34,615 nucleotides of DNA from Lachnospiraceae bacterium (GTDB taxonomy: Bacteria; Bacillota; Clostridia; Lachnospirales; Lachnospiraceae), in NCBI GenBank assembly GCA_028696165.1, contig JAQVHQ010000037.1, positions 1 to 34,615 of the forward strand, read 5' to 3'. The position numbers were made by a program, and so were the translations under genes. Positions 8,442 to 14,542 of this stretch are shown here, one piece after another (position 1 is the stretch's first letter; every line of letters begins with the position of its first letter). The notes under the pieces are model-generated. The model did not search any database. It was given only the letters and a program-made list of their open reading frames with translations, and had not been told where the DNA came from.

Positions 8442-8714
8442 TTTTTTAATCTGGAAAGGTTCTGGAAAGAATTGTATGAGAATATCGTGCTTCCCATAGA
8501 ATTGGATGGCGGCAGTGTGGATGAGAAATATCTGGAACAGATTATTGCAACATTGGGATTAGCTGAAAAACTAACAAACTATCCGAATCAGCTTTCCGGT
8601 GGGCAGCAACAGAGAGTTGCCATTGCCCGTGCGTTGGCAGACCGCAGCATCCGCATTGAAGACGGTCGCATAGAAGTGCGGGGGGTGAGACTATGCTTCC
8701 AATCATTATTCTGA
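8442..8714 (+). pseudogene. ABC transporter ATPase remnant (MacB/Bce type)
   Basis: The readable stretch YENIVLPIELDG, then LSGGQQQRVAIARALAD (the ABC signature), then RSIRIEDGRIEVRG matches pieces of a LolD/MacB/BceA-type ATPase. Walker A is absent upstream. The Walker B and H-loop segment that should follow the signature is deleted, so that ALAD is joined straight to the C-terminal RIEDG motif. It cannot bind and hydrolyse ATP. It follows hipA by about 25 bases and precedes a permease remnant. Confidence 0.8.
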
Positions 8715-8812
8715 CACCAGTTTTTATCTTACTTGGATGTGCAGTACCATTGGCAGTCTATCGTGCAATATCACGGCTGACAATTGTTGAACGACTCCGG
8801 GAGACAGAATAA
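8693..8812 (+). pseudogene. FtsX-type permease C-terminal remnant
   Basis: A 39-codon frame holds one hydrophobic segment (IIILTPVFILLGCAVPLAVY) and ends in SRLTIVERLRETE. The ending IVERLRE is typical of the extreme C-terminus of FtsX/MacB-family permeases of peptide-sensing ABC systems. The remaining several hundred residues are missing. It is in the normal place, right after the ATPase remnant. Confidence 0.65.
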
Positions 8813-8839
8813 TACAGGCATTTTATAAACATTCCATGC

Positions 8840-8868
8840 TTTCTATTAAGGTGTATTTACAGTATAAT
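8840..8868 (+). promoter_or_regulatory. Promoter for the small protein-radical SAM pair
   Basis: -10 TATAAT (8863-8868) is exact; a weak -35 TTTCTA lies at 8840-8845 with a 17-base spacer. It is 37 bases from the start at 8906 and downstream of the permease remnant. Confidence 0.5.
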
Positions 8869-8905
8869 AAGAGTACAAATAATCGTGGAAAGCAGGAGGT
8901 ATAAA

Positions 8906-9295
8906 ATGGAGAATATAAGTAAATACAGCATAAAATATTATGCTGCTGTATGCTGCCACAGTTTTGATGGCAATGCATATCTGACAAATCTGGTTAAGGA
9001 GATTCAGACACAAGTTACATCATTGGGGAAGCCAATTGCTCATCTGCAGTTATCTGCGCAGGATATGAATGAAAATAATAAACAGGGAAACAAGGCGTCC
9101 ATGGATGATACTCTGGAATTAAAAGAAGAGTTTGTCCTTCCTTGCGCAGAGATTGCTGTAGTAATGGAGTTAGGTTTTGTCAGTTCTATTAAGGAACTGG
9201 AGGAGACGATTACAGGAATTATAGAGCAGGTATCAGAAAAATACCATTTATCCTTAATCATCTATAAAAAGGAATGTGACGACACGGAGGAATAA
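8906..9295 (+). CDS. Uncharacterised 129-residue protein upstream of the radical SAM gene
   Basis: I do not recognise the family. The start at 8906 has an excellent AGGAGG site (8893-8898). The protein is soluble, without signal or membrane segments. It opens with KYYAAVCCHSFDGNAYLTNL, containing a Cys-Cys pair. A polar insert (Asn/Lys-rich, about 54-65) follows, then VLPCAEIAVVMELGFV and an amphipathic C-terminus. It ends one base before the radical SAM start, so the two are surely co-translated, and a role as partner or substrate carrier of that enzyme is a reasonable guess. Nothing in the sequence gives a reaction. Confidence 0.75.
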   Translation: MENISKYSIKYYAAVCCHSFDGNAYLTNLVKEIQTQVTSLGKPIAHLQLSAQDMNENNKQGNKASMDDTLELKEEFVLPCAEIAVVMELGFVSSIKELEETITGIIEQVSEKYHLSLIIYKKECDDTEE

Positions 9296-9296
9296 G

Positions 9297-10586
9297 ATGG
9301 CGGACATAATTCGAAAAACAAGATCTGTATGTCCTGTATGTCTGGAGAATATCTCTGCGCAATTGACCAGAGATAATGATGGCAGGGTATATCTGGAAAA
9401 AGAATGTGATAAGCATGGTCAGTTTCGTGTCCCCATCTGGAGAGGAAAGATGGATTTCGAATCCTGGGTGCAGTACAGTACTCCGCTGGAAGGACGTGAT
9501 GGATGCAGCTGTCCGCAAAACTGCGGGATTTGTCCGGAGCATGAAGTAGAAAGTTGCTGCGTACTTTTGGAAGTTACAAGAAGATGTAATCTTCGCTGTA
9601 AATTCTGCTTTGCAGAGGGCGGGGTGGAAGAATCAGATTTAAGCTTAGAAGTATTAAAAGAATCTATTGATGACATTGTACGTCAGTGTGGACAGCCTCT
9701 CTTGCAGCTTTCCGGCGGAGAACCTACACTTCGGGATGACCTTCCGGAATTAGTACGTTACGCAAAAGAAGCTGGATGTAGTTATGTTCAGATTAATACC
9801 AATGGAATTCGCCTGGCTGAGGATGAGAATTTTGCAAAAAAGCTGGCTGAGGCAGGAAATGATATTATATTCCTTCAGTTTGATGGGACTACAGATGAGA
9901 TATATGAAGCATTGAGGGGAAAGCCGATGCTTGAGACAAAGCTGAAAGCAATTGAAGTATGCTCGAATCTGCGAATGGGAGTAACTTTGGTACCTACTGT
10001 AGTTAGGGGCATTAATGATCAAAATCTGGGTGAGTTGATTACACTGGCCAAGAGTCTGGTTCCGGGAGTTAGCGGAATTCATTTTCAGCCGGTAAGCTAT
10101 TTTGGCCGATACCCGGATATCCCAGAGGAAGAGCAGCGCTATACACTGGATCAGCTGATGTGCGATATCAGTGATCAGGCGAGCATTCCTATGGAAAGCT
10201 TTATGCCTTCCCGCTGCGATCACCCGCTGTGTGGTTTTCATGGGAATTATCTGGTGACACCAGCGAAAGAATTGCGCCCGCTATCTTCCATCACTCATTC
10301 GGCTAAAAGCCGTGGATGTGCTAAGGATAATCGGGAATATGTGGCGAGAAACTGGAAGAGGGCGCCGGAAGAGACACGTCCGGAGAATATCTTTGATGAG
10401 GAGATGGATTTTGATGCTTTCCTTTATTGTATCAGACACAGCAGCCTGACCTTGTCTGCCATGGCATTTCAGGATGCTATGAATCTGAACATTGAGAGAC
10501 TGCATCGATGCAGCCTCCATGTGTATAGTGATGGAAAAGTGAAACCATTTTGCGCAAATTATCTGACGTCTATGGGTGAGGTATAG
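9297..10586 (+). CDS. trsS: Radical SAM protein, TrsS-like
   Basis: Radical SAM enzyme of 429 aa. The cluster motif CNLRCKFC places Cys97, Cys101 and Cys104 on the 4Fe-4S cluster; LSGGEPTL follows as the SAM-binding GGE motif. The N-terminus has a zinc-finger-like part (VCPVC at 11-15, CDKHG at 37-41) and a Cys-rich CSCPQNCGICPEHE just before the radical SAM core. This layout recalls the MJ0619/tetraether-lipid-synthase group that acts on pterins or lipids. The gene also fits the family I recall as radical SAM (seleno)protein TrsS, found beside DVU_1556-like methyltransferases; no in-frame TGA was seen, so this is a Cys form. Start 9297 is chosen for CGGAGG. It converges on the ligase operon. 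Substrate unknown; the symbol is from memory. Confidence 0.8.
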   Translation: MADIIRKTRSVCPVCLENISAQLTRDNDGRVYLEKECDKHGQFRVPIWRGKMDFESWVQYSTPLEGRDGCSCPQNCGICPEHEVESCCVLLEVTRRCNLRCKFCFAEGGVEESDLSLEVLKESIDDIVRQCGQPLLQLSGGEPTLRDDLPELVRYAKEAGCSYVQINTNGIRLAEDENFAKKLAEAGNDIIFLQFDGTTDEIYEALRGKPMLETKLKAIEVCSNLRMGVTLVPTVVRGINDQNLGELITLAKSLVPGVSGIHFQPVSYFGRYPDIPEEEQRYTLDQLMCDISDQASIPMESFMPSRCDHPLCGFHGNYLVTPAKELRPLSSITHSAKSRGCAKDNREYVARNWKRAPEETRPENIFDEEMDFDAFLYCIRHSSLTLSAMAFQDAMNLNIERLHRCSLHVYSDGKVKPFCANYLTSMGEV

Positions 10587-10611
10587 AGGTTTGGTTCGTG
10601 TTGTAGGCATA

Positions 10612-11934
10612 TTATAGAAGATGACGTTTCCCAGGATAAAAAGGAAGGGTGTCAGAGTGACAATAATTAAAAGTTATCTGGACATCATAAGTGGGCCAGA
10701 GATAGTAAAGCCTATCAGATATCATTTCTTTTATGTTGCCAGGCATATGCAAGGTATTGAGAGGGACTTTTTCAAAAGGATTGTGCCCATCTGTAGGGTT
10801 GTGCAAATCTGCGGGTAACAGTGCCGTGATAAATAAGATATTATTTCTTAGAGATGCTTGATAATCAATGATTTTCGGTATGGAAAATAACTGATTGTCA
10901 AGCATTTCCTGTGTAAGAGGTATGGAAAGCGGTTTAGTATGAGCCCTGGTAAGTGGTCTGGCAGGCAAGCTAAGTGGCTGTGTATTCACGCGGGAAACAG
11001 AATCTAACCGGCGTGTGACACTTCCACAAGGGCAGGGTGTGGGCAGGATACGGGTATAGTCACCTGTGCGGTAGCGAATCAGCGGCATTGCTTCAAGTCC
11101 TATGGTGGAGAGAACCAATTCACCCCAGCATCCATCTGGAACAGGCTTTAAATCCCGATCGATGATTTCTGCTATGATATGATTCTCACGAAGATGCATG
11201 CCTTCATGTGCCTGACAGGTTATGGCACCACCCAGACCACATTCTCTGGAACCGTAGTGAGGGAATAACTTCGTGTGCAGTAGCTGTTCCAATTCTCTGA
11301 CAACTTCAGAAGGGCAGGCATCTCCCGATATCAGTGCGCGGGTTATGGGAAATGACCAATCGGCAAAGTGACACTGATAATAACGGGCAAGGGAGAGCAG
11401 AGGAACGCAGGAACCGATATAACAGTCAGGCTGCTGCTCATGTATATAGAGACATTGTTCTTTAAAAGAGCGGTTTGGACAGGGACGAATACTGTGGGCT
11501 CCTATGGAAATCACTGCTTTTTCAATAAGGTCACCCAGTCCAAAGGCACCGGAGAATGGGAAATCAATCAGGACTCTATCATTAGCTGTCACCATTTCAG
11601 ATATACCGGCAGCAAAAAAAGAAGTGGTGTAGGAGGTATCTTTAGCTGTATAAAATACACGTTTGGATGGTCCTGTTGTACCACTGGTAGCACCGGAAAT
11701 CACCCGGTTTATATTTGCCTGAGAGGTGAGAAGAAACTGTTCGGGATGTTGGGAAAGCATTTCTGACGTGGTGAAGGGAAGCTGGGCTAATTCTTCCAGA
11801 GAACTTAAAAGAGTTTTTTTTCTCGCCAAAAGAAGATTCAGTTTTTCAAGCTGAATCTTCTCAAGAGAAGCTCTTGTTAAGCTTTTGATATGTTCTGTTT
11901 CACAGATCCATTGGTCAATATTGCATTTTTTCAA
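10612..11934 (-). CDS. AMP-dependent CoA ligase-like protein (PaaK-related)
   Basis: ANL-superfamily enzyme (440 aa) related to phenylacetate-CoA ligase, which would adenylate an organic acid and transfer it to CoA or another thiol. The ATP loop TSGTTGPSK is at 83-91. The later motifs HYGSRECG and YRTGDYTRI are present, followed by PCPCGS, as in PaaK-type proteins. The start is probably TTG at 11934: no ATG or GTG fits before residue 59, and the N-terminal region IDQWICETE and following looks native. It overlaps the upstream gene by 20 bases, so translation is coupled. It is the last gene of the minus-strand operon. It fits the family I recall as DVU_1553. A link to the acid formed by the aldehyde oxidoreductase is inference. 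Confidence 0.82.
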   Translation of the reverse strand: MKKCNIDQWICETEHIKSLTRASLEKIQLEKLNLLLARKKTLLSSLEELAQLPFTTSEMLSQHPEQFLLTSQANINRVISGATSGTTGPSKRVFYTAKDTSYTTSFFAAGISEMVTANDRVLIDFPFSGAFGLGDLIEKAVISIGAHSIRPCPNRSFKEQCLYIHEQQPDCYIGSCVPLLSLARYYQCHFADWSFPITRALISGDACPSEVVRELEQLLHTKLFPHYGSRECGLGGAITCQAHEGMHLRENHIIAEIIDRDLKPVPDGCWGELVLSTIGLEAMPLIRYRTGDYTRILPTPCPCGSVTRRLDSVSRVNTQPLSLPARPLTRAHTKPLSIPLTQEMLDNQLFSIPKIIDYQASLRNNILFITALLPADLHNPTDGHNPFEKVPLNTLHMPGNIKEMISDRLYYLWPTYDVQITFNYCHSDTLPFYPGKRHLL

Positions 11935-12208
11935 ATTCAGTCACCAGCCAGTCTTCAAAATTTTTTTTCACGCTTTCATAGTTCTTATTTGGAAAACTTA
12001 TCCGAAGTATAGTTCCGGAAAGAATTCCTTTTATATGAATCCCGTCTTTTTCAGATATAAACACAGGCCTTCGAAGTCTGTAGTTACACCGTGTCTGCCA
12101 GGTCGAATCCAAAATTCTCAGGAAATCTTCGGCAGTCAGGGGAATACGATATTCATATGTCTGAGAATCCTGAAAACAGTTTTCTGCTTTTTTACAGTCT
12201 AATATCAT
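11915..12208 (-). CDS. Uncharacterised 97-residue protein in the molybdo-operon
   Basis: Unrecognised small soluble protein. It overlaps the aminotransferase gene by 4 bases upstream (ATGA at 12205-12208) and the ligase gene by 20 bases downstream, which makes it a genuine operon member rather than a chance frame. It contains a central LTAEDFLRILDSTWQTRCNY and a C-terminal KKNFEDWLVTEFEKMQY, and has an alpha/beta look with two N-terminal cysteines (Cys5, Cys11). No catalytic motif can be pointed out. Confidence 0.75.
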   Translation of the reverse strand: MILDCKKAENCFQDSQTYEYRIPLTAEDFLRILDSTWQTRCNYRLRRPVFISEKDGIHIKGILSGTILRISFPNKNYESVKKNFEDWLVTEFEKMQY

Positions 12209-13335
12209 CCGATTATATCCTCCACAGCAGCTATAACAGCGTCGATTTCTTCTAGTGTAGTAAATCTGGAAAGAGAGAGACGAACACTTTCCTTAAAAGG
12301 CAGACAGGAGAATATCTTAGGCGCGCAGTGTATACCACTGCGGCATGTAATACAGTAGCTCTCCTGCAGGATAAATCCCACATCTGCTGCAGTTTCGCCA
12401 GGAATCTGGAAACTTAAAACCGGTGTGCATAAGCCATCCGGCTGGATAATCCTGGCCCCAGCGTTTTGCAGGCCAGTACGTAATTTCACCAGTTTCTCCA
12501 TCTGTGATTCCATGGACATTGGATTTTCTTTCCGCCATTTTAGTGCAGCCAGCAGACCATGATAAGAAGGTTCATTACCAGTACCTGCCTCCAGATGAAG
12601 CGGCATATCAGCCGGCATGGTGTCACTGTCACTATGAATTCCGGTTCCACCTACCAGGTGAGGATGCAGCAACATCTCTTTGCTGACCCATAGACCTCCG
12701 GTTCCCTGTGGCCCCAGCAGATATTTGTGTCCGGTGAAAGCAACCATATCAGCGCCCCAGTTTTCAGCATCTAAGTCCAGCCATCCCATAGTCTGTGAAG
12801 CATCGATAAGAACTGCGGCACCGGCAGCTTTGGCAGCTTTTGTCATAACAGCAGCATCGTGGATGGCTCCGGTAACATTGGAAGCATGGGTAAAAAACGC
12901 GAGTCGGGGCTGAACATGCTGCATAGCATGTACCCAGGCAGAAAGTGGTACACGGCCTGTCTCATCCGTGTCCAGATAAATGATTTGCAGGTCCTTTGTC
13001 TGTTTTAATTCATACAAAGGGCGAAGAACACTATTATGTTCCGCCTTTGTAGTGACCACGGTATCTCCGGAATGAAACGGAAAACCCATAAGTGCCAGAT
13101 TTAAGCCCCAGGTAGCATTAGAACCGAGAGCAATCTGATTTGGATTTGAGACACCCAGCAGTGCCGCAAGATACATACGAACTTCTGCAAATACATCAAA
13201 GGACTCCAAACCTCCTCTGTGCATAGAACCGGGAGGCTGTAAAAGAGCATCAGCGACAGCCTGTGATACAATATTTGGTTTGGGCCAGCTGGTAGCAGCA
13301 TTATTCATATAAATCAAATGGTCTGTTTTCATCAT
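12205..13335 (-). CDS. Class V aminotransferase, cysteine desulfurase-like
   Basis: PLP enzyme (376 aa) of the SufS/Csd group. The PLP lysine is Lys204 in FTGHKYLLGPQG, with Asp178 and Gln181 in LIDASQ and His100 in KAEHNSVLRP. Cys337 in TCRSGIHCAPK lies where the persulfide-forming cysteine sits in SufS-type enzymes, so cysteine desulfurization is plausible. Sulfur could serve the Mo=S ligand of the aldehyde oxidoreductase or the Fe-S clusters encoded in the same operon (inference). It overlaps both neighbours by 4 bases (12205-12208 and 13332-13335). Confidence 0.87.
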   Translation of the reverse strand: MMKTDHLIYMNNAATSWPKPNIVSQAVADALLQPPGSMHRGGLESFDVFAEVRMYLAALLGVSNPNQIALGSNATWGLNLALMGFPFHSGDTVVTTKAEHNSVLRPLYELKQTKDLQIIYLDTDETGRVPLSAWVHAMQHVQPRLAFFTHASNVTGAIHDAAVMTKAAKAAGAAVLIDASQTMGWLDLDAENWGADMVAFTGHKYLLGPQGTGGLWVSKEMLLHPHLVGGTGIHSDSDTMPADMPLHLEAGTGNEPSYHGLLAALKWRKENPMSMESQMEKLVKLRTGLQNAGARIIQPDGLCTPVLSFQIPGETAADVGFILQESYCITCRSGIHCAPKIFSCLPFKESVRLSLSRFTTLEEIDAVIAAVEDIIG

Positions 13336-13754
13336 AGTACATCATTCCTTTCCAGAATGTCCATACATTTTTCCAGGACAGCATTTACAATGACGGGACA
13401 GCGCTGCAGACGGTTTCTGGAATCACCGGCTAATATGCATCGGCAGCTGTTGCCCCCATATTCACAGGTGAATTCCTCAAACCATTCGGTCAGTTCCTGA
13501 ATCATCTCATTAAACTGTGGATGTTCCATTTCATCAGATTCGCCCTTCCCTGTGTAGTAGGAGAGAAAACAGGCACCGCCGGTGAGGGCACCACATAGAT
13601 TTCCGGAATTTCCCAATCCACCATTTAATCCCCCCATAGCCCGCACAAGATCCGGGTTTTCTTTTTCCTCCGATTCAAGAGCAAGTATCAGCAAAATCTG
13701 TGCGCAAAAATATCCTTCCTGAGATAATTCAAGCATTCGGTCAAGTATATCCAT
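13332..13754 (-). CDS. C_GCAxxG_C_C-type cysteine-rich protein
   Basis: A 140-residue protein with the spaced cysteines of the C_GCAxxG_C_C family: Cys17 (YFCAQ), Cys54 and Cys62 in NLCGALTGGACFLSYY, then Cys97, Cys104, Cys106, Cys119 and Cys130. The usual GCAxxG centre appears here as CGALTGG. It probably binds metal or passes electrons or sulfur; function is unproven in the family. It resembles the group I recall as DVU_1555. The start at 13754 follows AGGACGTG, and the end overlaps the aminotransferase start by 4 bases. Confidence 0.82.
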   Translation of the reverse strand: MDILDRMLELSQEGYFCAQILLILALESEEKENPDLVRAMGGLNGGLGNSGNLCGALTGGACFLSYYTGKGESDEMEHPQFNEMIQELTEWFEEFTCEYGGNSCRCILAGDSRNRLQRCPVIVNAVLEKCMDILERNDVL

Positions 13755-13758
13755 TCAA

Positions 13759-14310
13759 TCACGTCCTTTCGCATATGGTCAGATAGTAGCTGCATTTACC
13801 ATTTACTTTTCCTTCTATAGCGCTGGTACATATATCCGATACTGTACCGTCCCAGATGCAGGACAGATAATATTCTTTCCAAAGAGGCGTGATGTCTTCA
13901 AAAGATATTATGGAGAAACCAGCCTCCGTTATAAGCTTTTGATAGGCATCAGGTGGAAGAAAACATACATCCGCCAGAAGAAGTTTTCCACTCCGTTTTA
14001 AAATCCGGGCAGATTCTTTAAGAGCACCTGCGATATCCTGAGACAGGTAAAACGCACATTCTGATATCAGGGCATCAAAGCTTTCAGAAGAAAAAGGAGT
14101 ATGAAGAAAATCTCCGGAATATATCCGGGGGAAAGTGCAGGATACCGATTGCTTTAAGTCAATGCCCCATGCATCATATCCTGATTCCAACAGATATTTC
14201 ACAGTTATTCCATCGCCGGCTCCCATATCCAGAATCTTACAGGGTAGGAGAGTACTTTGGGCGAGGAGCCGCTCTGTCATCGTAAGACCACCAGGATGTT
14301 TTTCAGTCAT
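13759..14310 (-). CDS. trsM: Class I SAM methyltransferase, DVU_1556-like
   Basis: Short SAM-dependent methyltransferase (183 aa). Motif I is ILDMGAGDGITVKYLLESGY (27-46), followed by GIDL with the ribose-binding acidic residue, and LISECAFYLSQD/LKRSGKLLLADV supply motifs II-III. The last 50 residues are unlike generic methyltransferases and include SIISFEDITPLWKEYYLSCI, likely substrate-specific. It is one base from the redox-protein gene and 4 bases from the Cys-rich gene. It matches the family recalled as DVU_1556/TrsM, which co-occurs with the radical SAM protein TrsS. The methyl acceptor is unknown; the symbol is from memory. Confidence 0.78.
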   Translation of the reverse strand: MTEKHPGGLTMTERLLAQSTLLPCKILDMGAGDGITVKYLLESGYDAWGIDLKQSVSCTFPRIYSGDFLHTPFSSESFDALISECAFYLSQDIAGALKESARILKRSGKLLLADVCFLPPDAYQKLITEAGFSIISFEDITPLWKEYYLSCIWDGTVSDICTSAIEGKVNGKCSYYLTICERT

Positions 14311-14528
14311 TATTTATCCTCCAGAGCTTTTTCCACGGAAAGTACTTTCCCTAAAGCAAGTTCTTCCGGGACATAGACGAATCCGCATACAGGGCAGACC
14401 GGAAGTTCCACAGGGAAACCATTATCCAGATACATGAATTTTGCCTTCCCTTTTACCAGAGGGACCTGACATTTCATGCATTTTAATTTGCCCTGCGGGT
14501 CGATGGTGTAGTAATTTTTATCCTGCAT
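14310..14528 (-). CDS. Two-CxxC redox/zinc-ribbon protein, DVU_1557-like
   Basis: A 72-residue protein with paired CxxC motifs, Cys17/Cys20 (LKCMKC) and Cys45/Cys48 (LPVCPVCGFVYVPEE), as in a rubredoxin-like or zinc-ribbon fold. It could carry electrons or act as a small metal-bound adaptor. AGGAAG precedes the start. The ATG of the methyltransferase overlaps its last base. It fits the family I recall as the DVU_1557 redox protein. Confidence 0.8.
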   Translation of the reverse strand: MQDKNYYTIDPQGKLKCMKCQVPLVKGKAKFMYLDNGFPVELPVCPVCGFVYVPEELALGKVLSVEKALEDK

Positions 14529-14542
14529 AAGAAACTTCCTCC

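Noticed and set aside
9750-10241. 163-codon minus-strand frame inside the radical SAM gene
   Set aside because: It lies opposite a clear protein-coding gene, has no family-like motifs and no ribosome binding site.
9297-10586. Selenocysteine (in-frame TGA) in the radical SAM gene
   Set aside because: Some family members are selenoproteins, so the frame was checked. It is open throughout, ends with TAG, and all expected positions are Cys.
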